In this document: positions 49,391 through 57,805 of the stretch, one piece after another | Position numbering within the stretch: position 1 is the stretch's first letter | Layout: every line of letters starts with the position of its first letter | Assembly: GCF_900107755.1 (NCBI RefSeq) | Contig: NZ_FNQR01000014.1 | Coordinates: forward strand, 41,368 to 105,367 | Source: Thalassobacillus cyri | Lineage (GTDB): Bacteria > Bacillota > Bacilli > Bacillales > Halobacillaceae | Length of the DNA: 64,000 nucleotides | Direction of reading: 5' to 3' | Notes under the pieces: model-generated | Database searches by the model: none | Seen by the model: only the letters and a program-made list of their open reading frames with translations | Told to the model about the DNA's origin: nothing | Position numbers and translations under genes: made by a program

Positions 49391-50617
49391 ATGCCTAGTT
49401 ATCGAAGGCGAGGTAACAAAAACACATTTTTGTTGACAGTTGAAGCCGGCTTCAATGAACGTGGTAAGAGAACCCGGAGAACAAAAACAATAAAGGTAGA
49501 TCCCTCATTGCTTAAAACCAAGCGCAAATTAGAGAATTACTTAAATCAAGAATTAGTAAAGTTTGAAATGGAAGTCCAAGCTGGTGAATACATTGCACCT
49601 GAGAAGCGCCAATTAAATGAGTTTGTAGAAGATTGGAGAGAAAAACATGCAAAGAAGAATTATGCTTATCGAACACTTCAAGGATACGACGAGAAATTAA
49701 ACAACTATATACTCCCTCGATTTGGCCACCAAAAAATTGAACAAATCAAACCGATGCAAATAGTGAATTTCTTAGATGATATTTCTAAGCCCGGTGCAGG
49801 ACGAAATAAGCAGGGTAAACCTTTGTCGCAAGCAACCCTTTACGAAATCGATAAGACCCTTCGCGTGGTCTTTAATAAAGCAGTAGAATGGCAAGTACTG
49901 AAACAGAGTCCACTTAAAGGTCTTAAAAGGCCCAAAATAAAGAAGAAGAAAATGCAGTATTTTGATGAAGATGATGTTATCGAGTTCATTAAAGCACTGT
50001 ACAAAGAACCTATAAATTGGCGAATATACTTTCTAACTGCAGCTGTTGCTGGAATGCGACGTGGCGAAACACTAGCTTTAGAATGGAGCGATTTTGATTT
50101 TGAGAATCAGGATATACTTTTAACAAAAAGCATTCCTGATTTCGATAATGGCCGCCCAATTATTAAGAGTACAAAAACGGATGAAGATATAAGAAAAATT
50201 TCAATGCCTAAATGGTATATGGAGGAAGTGAAAGTTTTTTACCGTTACTGGTTAAAGGAAAAAATGATGGTTGGGACAAAATGGAGAGGTGATGATAATA
50301 CATTTCTCTTCCATGGTGGTGAAGGAATTCCTTACACGCCTAATTCGGTCAATAAAACGTGGCGAAACATTAAACATCGCCATAATTTAAAGGACGTAAG
50401 AGTACACGATTTAAGGCATACTATGATCACGTACCTCCTTCAAGAAGGAGAAAGTCTAAAAAATGTTCAAGAACGAGCAGGACATTCGAGTTCAAGAATA
50501 ACTACAGATACTTATGGCCATGTAACCAAAAAAGGCCACCGATCTACTGCAGACAGGTTCGAAAAATTCAATCCGAAGCATTTCGGCAACAACTCGGCAA
50601 CAAGTGGGAGTACCTAA
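49391..50617 (+). CDS. int: Tyrosine recombinase/integrase of the element
   Basis: A 408-residue phage-type integrase. The N-terminal arm-binding region (about 1-65) and SAM-like core-binding domain (about 73-180) precede the catalytic domain. The R-H-R-H-Y set is visible: Arg223 in GMRRGE, His339 and Arg342 in VHDLRH, His365 in AGHSS and Tyr375 in TDTYGH. AGGAGGTGTCTAAC precedes the ATG. The gene points toward the 33-bp repeat 75 bp downstream. Two TTCGGCAACAA-like sites lie in its last codons. Confidence 0.95.
   Translation: MPSYRRRGNKNTFLLTVEAGFNERGKRTRRTKTIKVDPSLLKTKRKLENYLNQELVKFEMEVQAGEYIAPEKRQLNEFVEDWREKHAKKNYAYRTLQGYDEKLNNYILPRFGHQKIEQIKPMQIVNFLDDISKPGAGRNKQGKPLSQATLYEIDKTLRVVFNKAVEWQVLKQSPLKGLKRPKIKKKKMQYFDEDDVIEFIKALYKEPINWRIYFLTAAVAGMRRGETLALEWSDFDFENQDILLTKSIPDFDNGRPIIKSTKTDEDIRKISMPKWYMEEVKVFYRYWLKEKMMVGTKWRGDDNTFLFHGGEGIPYTPNSVNKTWRNIKHRHNLKDVRVHDLRHTMITYLLQEGESLKNVQERAGHSSSRITTDTYGHVTKKGHRSTADRFEKFNPKHFGNNSATSGST
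50582..50603 (+). repeat. Tandem TTCGGCAACAA pair, candidate integrase arm site (right)
   Basis: TTCGGCAACAA (50582-50592) and CTCGGCAACAA (50593-50603) are direct neighbours within the end of int. The 11-mer matches the left-end sites at 3737-3770. Confidence 0.55.
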
Positions 50618-50692
50618 TAAGGTGCTCCCTCTTAAAATGCCTTCATATCAAAGGTTACAGGGCATAAAAAAACGAGACAGATGGTGTTTCAC

Positions 50693-50725
50693 TCACCCTG
50701 CCCCGAAGATGGAATCGTTATGATA
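50693..50725. repeat. Right attachment-like repeat (attR)
   Basis: Identical over 33 bp to 3611-3643. To its left, integrase-proximal sequence replaces the body of the FMN riboswitch. To its right, TATAAT (minus strand, 50725-50730) and TTGTAT (50741-50746) look like the displaced native ribU promoter, which now points into the 3' end of int. Confidence 0.82.
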
Positions 50726-50791
50726 TTATACCTACATTTTATACAAGAACCGCCAAAACAACAACTTATTTATTTTGAACTAAAGATGGAG

Positions 50792-51013
50792 TTAAGCCCC
50801 TATTTGTTTTCTAATCGAACCAACAGATAGGATATTATTCTTTTTAAACCTTCTTACCTGGCGACGCTTATAACAGAAAGCCAGTATTTCTTCCTCGTTC
50901 ACCTGCAACACTTTTACGATTCGGTGTGTAATTTGGTTATCACAGCTTACATAGATCATCTCAAGTTTTTTGCCAGAATCCTGTGCACGATGTAATACGC
51001 CATTCATCCTCAT
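50792..51013 (-). CDS. Small WYL-like protein
   Basis: A 73-residue protein with a WYL-type beta fold: LEMIYVSCDNQITHRIVKVL, ILAFCYKRRQVRRFKKNNIL. It lacks a DNA-binding domain. Similar stand-alone proteins occur in Bacilli with unknown function. GGGTGGTAG precedes two close ATG codons; the first is used. A LexA-type box lies just upstream. Confidence 0.7.
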   Translation of the reverse strand: MRMNGVLHRAQDSGKKLEMIYVSCDNQITHRIVKVLQVNEEEILAFCYKRRQVRRFKKNNILSVGSIRKQIGA

Positions 51014-51028
51014 CTACCACCCTTTCAT

Positions 51029-51042
51029 CGAACATTTGTTCT
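51029..51042 (-). promoter_or_regulatory. LexA-type box before the WYL-like gene
   Basis: CGAACATTTGTTCT matches CGAACN4GTTCG except for the last base. It lies about 16 bp upstream of the start, near a TATGAT -10 candidate. Confidence 0.6.
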
Positions 51043-51089
51043 TATCATACCCTTAATATATGCCAGCGTACACATGAAAATTCATCCAT

Positions 51090-51186
51090 TAGAAAAACTT
51101 GGCTTGTCGCCAAGTACTTAAAGCCTTAGTATTCTCTTATACTTTAATCCTTTAACAAAGGTAAACTTTCTTAAAGTGAAAAAAAA
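51090..51186 (+). repeat. Second intergenic repeat family, copy 1
   Basis: AGAAAAACTTGGCTTGTCGC, CAAGTACTTAAAGCCTTAGT, CTTATACTTTAATCCTTTAA and TAAACTTTCTTAAAGTGAAA recur at 54555-54652. It contains the hairpin CTTGGCttgtcGCCAAG and lies 3' of the minus-strand M42 peptidase gene. Confidence 0.85.
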
Positions 51187-51209
51187 GAGACACCATTATC
51201 TGGTGTCCC
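51181..51209 (-). terminator. Terminator of the M42 peptidase gene
   Basis: GACACCA pairs with TGGTGTC around a 5-nt loop; the minus-strand 3' side has TCTCTTTTTT. Confidence 0.82.
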
Positions 51210-51221
51210 TTCTTCTAAAAA

Positions 51222-52280
51222 TTAGTCTTCAAGTGGGTTGAGGCTTTCTTTTCCTGTCATATTCGCAATCATCTCAACAAGCAAGTCAATTTCTTGATCG
51301 ATATCTCTGATACTTGCTGTTTCAACTGGAGAGTGCATATAGCGGAGTGGTAATGAAACCAGGCTTACCGGTACCCCTTTTCCAGTCAAACGCATCCGGT
51401 CAGCATCCGTACCTGTCGCCCTTGGAGTCAACTCGTATTGTACAGCCATATCAAGGGACTTGGCTGTCTTTTCTAACAGCTGATTGATTTTGCGATTGAT
51501 TGGGGCTCCTTTAGCAAGTACCGGCCCCCCGTCCAAGCGTACATCTCCATATTTGTTGGTATTGACGCCTGGATAATCGGTAGCAAATGTCACATCACAG
51601 GCAATCGCCATCGTAGGTTCGATACCGGCAGCTGCAAAATATGCTCCTCCCATGTTCGTTTCTTCATTGACAGTAGAAGCTGCATAGACGCCTACTTTCA
51701 CTTTCTTTTTCGAAAGTCTGCGCAATACTTCTCCTACAATGAAGGCTCCTGTCCGATTATCAAGACCTCGTCCGGCTATGTAACGATCCATCATCAGCTC
51801 AGGTTCCCGTTTATAAACAGCTAAGTCACCGATTTGTACAAGTTCTTCCATCTCTTCCTTCGATTTTGCCCCACAATCGATAAATAGATCATCGAGCCCG
51901 AAATCATCTTTAAGGCCACCATGATGCTGAGCATTGACACCAATAACCCCTGTCACTGTCTTTTGATATCCGAGTACTGTTACTTTCATTCCAATGGCAG
52001 CTTTCGGGTTAATTCCACCCATTTTGTCAAAATGGAGATACCCTCTTTCGTCAATGCGATTGATGACCAGGGCAATTTCATCGCTATGGCCAGCTAATAG
52101 AATTTTAAAGTCTGCCTTCGGATTCAATACAGCAATAGCGTTACCCGCATGATCGGTGATTATTTTATCGGCATATGGTTTCATTTCCTTGATCCATTTC
52201 TTCTGAATTTCCATTTCCATACTTGATGGGGATGGTGTATTTAATAAATCGAATAGAAAATCAAGACGTTCTTGCTTCAT
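51222..52280 (-). CDS. M42 family metallopeptidase (glutamyl aminopeptidase/YsdC-like)
   Basis: A 352-residue cytoplasmic di-metal aminopeptidase. The metal ligands appear in LLAGHSDEIA (near 62), GRGLDNRTGAFI (near 172), VNEETNMGGAYFA (near 207), ACDVTF (near 229) and RYMHSPVE (near 315). Members trim peptides, often as large tetrahedral assemblies; cellulase-M annotations of this family are historical. AAGGAGGAATAATATG precedes the start. It stands alone. Confidence 0.93.
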   Translation of the reverse strand: MKQERLDFLFDLLNTPSPSSMEMEIQKKWIKEMKPYADKIITDHAGNAIAVLNPKADFKILLAGHSDEIALVINRIDERGYLHFDKMGGINPKAAIGMKVTVLGYQKTVTGVIGVNAQHHGGLKDDFGLDDLFIDCGAKSKEEMEELVQIGDLAVYKREPELMMDRYIAGRGLDNRTGAFIVGEVLRRLSKKKVKVGVYAASTVNEETNMGGAYFAAAGIEPTMAIACDVTFATDYPGVNTNKYGDVRLDGGPVLAKGAPINRKINQLLEKTAKSLDMAVQYELTPRATGTDADRMRLTGKGVPVSLVSLPLRYMHSPVETASIRDIDQEIDLLVEMIANMTGKESLNPLED

Positions 52281-52465
52281 ATTATTCCTCCTTCAAACAT
52301 CACTGGTATCATGATACCAAAAAAACAGGTAAGTGAATAAGGATTACTTCAGCCCTTAAATCTTTTTGATTACAGTTTCATTTTTTATTACAAAACTGTG
52401 CATGAAACGTCATAAATCGGGGAATGGGTTGTTGATATGTTCAATATTAAGAGGAGGAGCTATAC

Positions 52466-53038
52466 ATGACATTGGAAGAGTGGTTTCAAAAAGGTGTGAC
52501 AGCACAGGAGTATGTAGATTCGATGGAGAAACATCAAAAGGATCTCATTTATATATATGAACATTTTCAGGTGCCTACAGAAGATCAGATTTTTTTCGAA
52601 CAGGTACAAAAACAGAACCTCAGAGTAATCGTATTGACAGAGGATTGGTGTGGAGATGCGATGCTTAACATACCAATCCTGTTAAAATTTGCTGAAGCAG
52701 GTCACATGAGCGTGCATATATTATCCCGTGATGAAAATCCAGAATTAATGGATCAATATTTGACCAATGGAGTTTCCAGATCGATTCCAATTTTCATCTT
52801 TTTTGATCCGGAAGGAAATGAGGTAGCTAACTGGGGGCCACGGGCAGAATCGATTGAAACATTCATTCAGCAGGCAAGAAAATCATTGCCGAAACATGAT
52901 CCCAAAGATTTCGAGCTGAAACAGCAACAGATGTTTCAATTCATTACTAAATCTTATCGGGATAACCAGGATTTTTGGAAGGATGTATATGAGAGTCTAA
53001 AACAATCCCTGAAACAATTGGAATCAAGCCTGCCATGA
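52466..53038 (+). CDS. Thioredoxin-family protein
   Basis: A 190-residue thioredoxin-like protein with the active-site region VLTEDWCGDAMLNIPILLKF near residue 58, where a single Cys replaces the CxxC pair. It follows the Thioredoxin_9 pattern seen in Bacillus YtpP-like neighbours. GAGGAGGAGCTATAC precedes the ATG. Partners are unknown. A strong terminator overlaps its stop. Confidence 0.8.
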   Translation: MTLEEWFQKGVTAQEYVDSMEKHQKDLIYIYEHFQVPTEDQIFFEQVQKQNLRVIVLTEDWCGDAMLNIPILLKFAEAGHMSVHILSRDENPELMDQYLTNGVSRSIPIFIFFDPEGNEVANWGPRAESIETFIQQARKSLPKHDPKDFELKQQQMFQFITKSYRDNQDFWKDVYESLKQSLKQLESSLP

Positions 53039-53053
53039 GATGGCAGGCTTTTT
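53027..53053 (+). terminator. Terminator of the thioredoxin-like gene
   Basis: AGCCTGCCA and TGGCAGGCT form a perfect stem followed by TTTT; the stop codon lies in the loop. Confidence 0.85.
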
Positions 53054-53112
53054 GATTAGTATTATCTACTATTATATTGCCCATACTGGTGTTAAAAAGG
53101 AGGTGTCATGTC

Positions 53113-54105
53113 TTGTATCAATTCGTACAAGTTTATTTTCGACTTCCCATCTTTATCCGTCTTCTTCTTACAGTTATACTATTCATGACATTCTTCGGGA
53201 TAGTCATACATTTTCTCGAGCCTGGACATTTCCCTTCAATCTTTGATGGTATTTGGTGGGCTTTTGTGACAGGATCTACTGTTGGTTATGGAGATTATGT
53301 CCCGTTAAGTACCGTAGGAAGAATGGTTGCAATCTTACTTATTTTAGCTGGAGGAGGCATCGTCACTTTCTATATGGCAACTGTTTCTGCCAGTACAATC
53401 AAATATGAGCGTGATTTGTCCAACGGAAAAGTAGCTTTCAAAGGAAATAACCATATTATTTTCGTCGGATGGAATGAACGAACCAGGCAGCTGATTGATA
53501 TTATGCAAAACCAAAAAAATCCGGAAAAAGTGGTGGTCATCGATAAAAGCATGAAAACTCTTCCTTATAACAAATATCCGGTTCACTTCATTAGAGGAGA
53601 TTTTTATGAAGATGAGACCTTATCTAAAGCGAATATCTCCCAGGCACGTAAAGCTTTGATAACAGCTGATCCATCTAAACGAGAAGAAGAATCCGACCAA
53701 TCAGTAATATTAGGAATCGTAGCGATGAAAGGCTGCAACCCGGATTTAAATATCCTTGCGGAAATTTTGACCGAGAAACAAGTTATAAATGCTGAACGGG
53801 CAGGAGCAAACGATGTGATTCGTTCTAATGATTTTATGAGCTCGTTATTCTATCATGAACTTTATCGTAATGATCCGGTTCAGCCTTTTAAATTATTGTT
53901 AAAAATACTGACAGAGGAACAATTTTACGAACTCACTCCTCCCGCCCATTTGATTGAGCAGCCTTTTTCCAAAGGGGCAGCTTATTATGCAGAGAAGACC
54001 TCTATATTAATCGGATTGATAAGGCAGGATGCTCTCCTGATCAATGTGAATCCTGATGAAACGATTCATGATGATGATCGGCTGGTACTACTTTCACCGA
54101 AGTAA
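53113..54105 (+). CDS. yugO: YugO-type potassium channel with RCK domain
   Basis: A 330-residue channel. Two membrane helices flank the K+ filter TGSTVGYGDYVPLS near residue 60; then a cytoplasmic RCK domain begins at NNHIIFVGWNERTRQ and ends in a RCK_C domain. B. subtilis YugO mediates K+ release in biofilm electrical signalling. TTG at 53113 is the best start, 7 bp after AAGGAGGTG; an ATG inside that spacer is out of frame. It is convergent and slightly overlapping with yugN, as in B. subtilis gene order. Confidence 0.9.
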   Translation: MYQFVQVYFRLPIFIRLLLTVILFMTFFGIVIHFLEPGHFPSIFDGIWWAFVTGSTVGYGDYVPLSTVGRMVAILLILAGGGIVTFYMATVSASTIKYERDLSNGKVAFKGNNHIIFVGWNERTRQLIDIMQNQKNPEKVVVIDKSMKTLPYNKYPVHFIRGDFYEDETLSKANISQARKALITADPSKREEESDQSVILGIVAMKGCNPDLNILAEILTEKQVINAERAGANDVIRSNDFMSSLFYHELYRNDPVQPFKLLLKILTEEQFYELTPPAHLIEQPFSKGAAYYAEKTSILIGLIRQDALLINVNPDETIHDDDRLVLLSPK

Positions 54106-54507
54106 ATGGGCTTCTAGTTCCCGGACGAGCTCTCTGCCGATCTCTACCATTTCATCTGGGACAGAAGCATCTGGATCGACGGGCTCGGAAAATTGGTCGA
54201 TCGAAGCCTTGCCTACAAATACGTGCACATGATCATCCATGCCACGTTGATATTTATGGGCGAGCAAGAAAGGTTCTCCCATCTCCACTGTGACATGATA
54301 ATCATCCAAATTCCCTTGTCTGGCTGTAAACGGTACACGAAGAAACTGGTAACTCCCGTCATCCGCTATCTTGTAATCAAAATACCCATGGTCATAATCC
54401 CAATTACCGCCTACTTGATAGCCGAGGGGCTTTAGTGTTTGTTCCAATTCGCTTAAAGTAAAAACTTCACCTGTCAGTCTTGAAGTAACGGGTATCACAC
54501 ACACCAC
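54094..54507 (-). CDS. yugN: YugN-like protein
   Basis: A 137-residue protein of the YugN-like family, of unknown function. Typical blocks are GYQVGGNWDYDHGYFDYKIA and LRVPFTARQGNLDD. AAAGGAGTGGTGTGTG lies around the start, so the start may be a few codons off. It overlaps the end of yugO by 12 bp and lies between yugO and pgi. Confidence 0.85.
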   Translation of the reverse strand: MVCVIPVTSRLTGEVFTLSELEQTLKPLGYQVGGNWDYDHGYFDYKIADDGSYQFLRVPFTARQGNLDDYHVTVEMGEPFLLAHKYQRGMDDHVHVFVGKASIDQFSEPVDPDASVPDEMVEIGRELVRELEAHLLR

Positions 54508-54554
54508 TCCTTTTTTAATTAACCTCCCCCGTTTGATGAAATCTTATGAATGCT

Positions 54555-54652
54555 ATTAGAAAAACTTGGCTTGTCGCCAAGTACTTAGGGCGAAAGCCTT
54601 CGTATTTTCTTATACTTTAATCCTTTATCAAAGTTAAACTTTCTTAAAGTGA
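54555..54652 (+). repeat. Second intergenic repeat family, copy 2
   Basis: Matches 51090-51186 over almost its whole length (AGAAAAACTTGGCTTGTCGC ... TTCTTAAAGTGAAA), with a slightly longer GGGCGAAAGCC section. It lies 3' of the minus-strand pgi gene. Confidence 0.85.
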
Positions 54653-54655
54653 AAT

Positions 54656-54691
54656 AAAAAGCCTCTTCTCCTTAATGGAGAGAGGCCTTTT
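54656..54691 (-). terminator. Terminator of pgi
   Basis: AAAAGGCCTCTC.. and ..GAAGAGGCTTTTT on the minus strand form an imperfect stem with T residues after it. Confidence 0.75.
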
Positions 54692-54698
54692 CACATTT

Positions 54699-56045
54699 TT
54701 ATAAACGCTTTTCAAGCTCTTCTTTTTCTTTTTCGAAACCTGGTTTACCTAATAGCGCGAACATATTTTTCTTATAAGCTTCGACGCCAGGCTGATCGAA
54801 AGGATTCACACCTAACAAGTAGCCGCTGATAGCACATGCTTTTTCAAAGAAGTAAACAAGGTATCCGAAGGTATAAGCGTTCAATTCTGGTACATGGACT
54901 GTCAAATTCGGTACCTGGCCATCCGTGTGGGCAAGTAGCGTACCTTCATAAGCCTTTTCGTTAACTTGATCCACAGTTTTTCCAGCAAGATAATTCAGGC
55001 CGTCCATGTTTTGCTCATCTTCTTCAATTGTGATATCAGATTTAGGCTTTTCCACTTTTAATACAGTTTCGAACAAGTCACGTCGTCCATCCTGAACATA
55101 TTGTCCAAGAGAATGAAGGTCTGTCGAGAAGTTTGCGGAAGCGGGGAAAATACCTTTCTGGTCTTTTCCTTCACTTTCACCGAACAATTGCTTCCACCAT
55201 TCAGAGAAATATTGCAATGCCGGCTCATAATTGATCAACATTTCAATGGTTTTTCCCTTGTTATAAAAGATATTCCGCACAGCCGCATACTGGTAGGCAG
55301 GATTTTCACTTAATTCAGAAGAACTTAATTCATCCATCCCTGCTTTAGCTCCATCCATCATGCTGTCAATGTCTATTCCGCTCGCAGCTATCGGCAGCAG
55401 CCCTACAGCAGTTAAAACAGAGAAGCGTCCACCGACATCATCAGGAACTACAAAGCTTTCATAGCCTTCTTCATCGGCTAACGTCTTCAATGCCCCTTTT
55501 TGTTTATCGGTAGTAGCATAAATACGCTTACGAGCTTCCTCTTTTCCATATTTTTCTTCCAGGAACTCACGGAATAAACGGAATGCAATCGCAGGTTCTG
55601 TAGTGGTTCCACTCTTTGAGATTACATTTACAGAGACATCTTTACCCTCCAGCACATCAAATAGTTCATTCATGTATGGAGCGCTGATGCTATTTCCAAC
55701 AAAAAATACTTGTGGCGTCTTACGGTGGTCGGAACTCAACTCATTATAGAAGCTGTGGTTCAGCATCTCCAGTGCTGCACGGGCTCCAAGATAAGAACCA
55801 CCGATTCCGATTACAACAAGAACGTCACTATCGGATTGTATTTTTTCAGCAGATTTTTTAATTCGGCTGAATTCTTCTTTATCATAATTCTCTGGCAGGT
55901 CGAGCCACCCCAGGAAATCATTGCCTGCTCCTGTCTTTTCATGTAATGCATGGTGAGCAAGCTTCACTGCATCTTCCATGTAGTCTAACTCATGTGCCCC
56001 AAAAAAAGGTAAAGCTTTTTCATAATCAAAGCGAATATGTGTCAC
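54699..56045 (-). CDS. pgi: Glucose-6-phosphate isomerase
   Basis: A 448-residue PGI interconverting glucose-6-P and fructose-6-[20 protein letters not shown] (near 75), [20 protein letters not shown] (near 140) and the phosphate/sugar-binding segments [16 protein letters not shown] and [13 protein letters not shown] are present. GGAGGGATAAAAGTG precedes the start. Gene order with yugN/yugO and the alcohol dehydrogenase matches Bacillus. Confidence 0.96.
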   Translation of the reverse strand: MTHIRFDYEKALPFFGAHELDYMEDAVKLAHHALHEKTGAGNDFLGWLDLPENYDKEEFSRIKKSAEKIQSDSDVLVVIGIGGSYLGARAALEMLNHSFYNELSSDHRKTPQVFFVGNSISAPYMNELFDVLEGKDVSVNVISKSGTTTEPAIAFRLFREFLEEKYGKEEARKRIYATTDKQKGALKTLADEEGYESFVVPDDVGGRFSVLTAVGLLPIAASGIDIDSMMDGAKAGMDELSSSELSENPAYQYAAVRNIFYNKGKTIEMLINYEPALQYFSEWWKQLFGESEGKDQKGIFPASANFSTDLHSLGQYVQDGRRDLFETVLKVEKPKSDITIEEDEQNMDGLNYLAGKTVDQVNEKAYEGTLLAHTDGQVPNLTVHVPELNAYTFGYLVYFFEKACAISGYLLGVNPFDQPGVEAYKKNMFALLGKPGFEKEKEELEKRL

Positions 56046-56159
56046 TTTTATCCCTCCAGTTCGTCTAAATAAAACTAATCCAATTTCACTTTAGCGGAAC
56101 CACTGTCGCAATTCAAGCACGTACTTTGATGTAAACGGATACAAGCTGAAATTATTTTT

Positions 56160-56188
56160 AAAGCCGCCTGGCGACTTACCAGACGGCT
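56160..56188 (-). terminator. Terminator of the alcohol dehydrogenase gene
   Basis: AAGCCGTCTGG and CCAGGCGGCTT (minus strand) form a stem with one mismatch, followed by TAAAAATAATTTC. Confidence 0.6.
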
Positions 56189-56197
56189 TGTTTATTA

Positions 56198-57364
56198 TTA
56201 TTTGGACATCTCTAAAATAGCAGCTACATCACTATTTTCTAAATTATTGAAATTCCCGAAAGAACCGCGCTTCATTGCCCGGTCGATAATCAAATCAAAT
56301 TTAGAGTTATCAATATCATAGTCAGCCAATGTTTCTGGGGCACCAAGCGATGACCAGAATTTACGTAGTTCTTCTATCCCTTCCATACCAGCTTCACGAT
56401 CTGACTTTCCTTCAGGGTTGACGCCAAACACGTTAACAGCCAGCCTCTTGAAACGGTTTGGATCATTGGCCAAGTTATGTTTCATCCAATTTGGAAACAG
56501 AATCGCCAATCCACCTGCATGCGGAATATCATAGACAGCAGAAACTGCATGTTCAGTATTGTGTGTAGCCCAGTCACCGCGGTATCCCATCTGCAGCATA
56601 CCATTCAAAGCGACTGTCCCAGCGTAAAGAATTGTTTCCCTATGTTCGAATGATTCCAAATCATTCAATAGCTTTGGAGCAGTTTTGATAACAGCTCTCA
56701 GCACACCTTCACACATTTCATCCTGAACAGGTGACAACGTCGGATTATGGAAATATTGCTCCAGTATATGAGTCATCATATCAACAATGCCATAGATTGT
56801 CTGATCCCGAGGAACTGAAATTGTGTGTGTGGGATCAAGAATTGAAAATGCAGGATACGTGTAAGGAGGGTATCCCCAGCCATACTTTTCATTTGTTTCC
56901 CAGTTGGTAATAACGGCGCCACCGTTCATTTCAGAACCAGTTGCGGCCAGTGTAAGGACAGTACCGAATGGTAAAGCGCCATCAGGGAAAGCTTTTTTGG
57001 TGACAAGATCCCAGGCATCACCCTCATATTTTGCCCCAGCTGCCACGGTCTTAGTACAATCGATTACACTGCCCCCGCCTACAGCTAAGAGATAGTCGAT
57101 ATTTTCTTTTTTACATATGGCTACACCTTTTCGTACCGTGGAAATTCGAGGGTTAGGTTCCACCCCAGTTAATTCAAATACTTCCGCTCCGAACTGATTC
57201 AATTTTTCCATTACGTTATCGTAAATACCATTTTTCTTGATGCTTCCTCCGCCATAAACAAGAAGGACCCTCTTGGTATCCTGCGGAAGTTCTTTCGGCA
57301 GTTGTTCTAGTTGACCTTTGCCAAAGATCAATTTTGTCGGGTTGTGAAATGTAAAAGCATCCAT
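56198..57364 (-). CDS. Iron-containing alcohol dehydrogenase (YugJ/YugK-type, BDH-like)
   Basis: A 388-residue NAD(P)H-dependent butanol dehydrogenase-like enzyme. [17 protein letters not shown] (near 33) and [20 protein letters not shown] (near 93) bind the nucleotide. Metal-binding His/Asp residues lie in [14 protein letters not shown] (near 195) and [16 protein letters not shown] (near 278). It reduces aldehydes or ketones; the natural substrate is uncertain. AAAGGAGTTTGATTTAATA precedes the ATG. Confidence 0.92.
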   Translation of the reverse strand: MDAFTFHNPTKLIFGKGQLEQLPKELPQDTKRVLLVYGGGSIKKNGIYDNVMEKLNQFGAEVFELTGVEPNPRISTVRKGVAICKKENIDYLLAVGGGSVIDCTKTVAAGAKYEGDAWDLVTKKAFPDGALPFGTVLTLAATGSEMNGGAVITNWETNEKYGWGYPPYTYPAFSILDPTHTISVPRDQTIYGIVDMMTHILEQYFHNPTLSPVQDEMCEGVLRAVIKTAPKLLNDLESFEHRETILYAGTVALNGMLQMGYRGDWATHNTEHAVSAVYDIPHAGGLAILFPNWMKHNLANDPNRFKRLAVNVFGVNPEGKSDREAGMEGIEELRKFWSSLGAPETLADYDIDNSKFDLIIDRAMKRGSFGNFNNLENSDVAAILEMSK

Positions 57365-57499
57365 TATTAAATCAAACTCCTTTCGTTACAATTATGTCTA
57401 AAAAACAATTATTTCTCAAAATATAAGCAATATGCATATTATATAAATTTCGAGCAAACCTAACAGTGAACATATATTTAAATATTGGAGGTAAAAAAG

Positions 57500-57739
57500 A
57501 TGGATACACTTAAAAGAATAGCATTAATTTTAACGATTGTCGGAGCGATCAATTGGGGACTGATCGGATTATTCCAATTTGATTTGGTAGCTGCGATTTT
57601 CGGTGGCGGGGAACAAAGTGGTGCGTTTGCCCGCATCATCTATACGCTGGTTGGAATCAGTGGCATTATCGCTATGTCCTACCTTTTCCAACCTGAGCTG
57701 GAGACGGCTGACCGTACCGAACCAAACACTACCAGGTAA
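57500..57739 (+). CDS. yuzA: DUF378 membrane protein (YuzA-like)
   Basis: A 79-residue protein with two membrane helices. GAINWGLIGLFQFDLVAAIF is the hallmark of DUF378. Function unknown. The ATG at 57500 follows TTGGAGGTAAAAAAG; the apparent longer frame starts inside the ribosome binding site. A terminator follows. Confidence 0.85.
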   Translation: MDTLKRIALILTIVGAINWGLIGLFQFDLVAAIFGGGEQSGAFARIIYTLVGISGIIAMSYLFQPELETADRTEPNTTR

Positions 57740-57746
57740 AAAAATA

Positions 57747-57781
57747 AGGCAGTCACGCATGGAGCGTGACTGCCTATTTTT
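57747..57781. terminator. Terminator between yuzA and yugI
   Basis: AGGCAGTCACGC and GCGTGACTGCCT form a perfect stem, with ATTTTTAA on the plus side. Confidence 0.85.
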
Positions 57782-57805
57782 AATTCAAGCCTGATCAGGA
57801 TTGAA

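Larger units (their letters stand above)
3611..50725. mobile_element. Putative 47-kb integrative element in the ribU riboswitch/promoter
   Basis: The bounds are two perfect 33-bp direct repeats. Inside the right end lie a tyrosine integrase, an ImmA-like peptidase and a LexA-controlled promoter. Short TTCGGCAACAA-type sites occur about 90 bp inside both ends. The interior lacks phage structural or conjugation genes and is mostly resistance, metal, ion-transport and single-gene cargo, with IS110 insertions and decayed genes. It could be a genomic island or satellite-type element mobilised in trans. The core genes outside each end support a boundary here. Excision is not shown. Confidence 0.72.

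Noticed and set aside
49391..50617. Integron integrase driving the cassette-like arrangement
   Set aside because: The protein has a phage/ICE-type integrase layout with arm-binding domain. I see no integron-specific insertion in the catalytic domain, and its own att-like sites are the 33-bp repeats, not the CIRs.
3611..50725. Complete prophage or conjugative element
   Set aside because: No capsid, portal, terminase, tail, lysis, relaxase or type IV secretion genes are visible in the interval.
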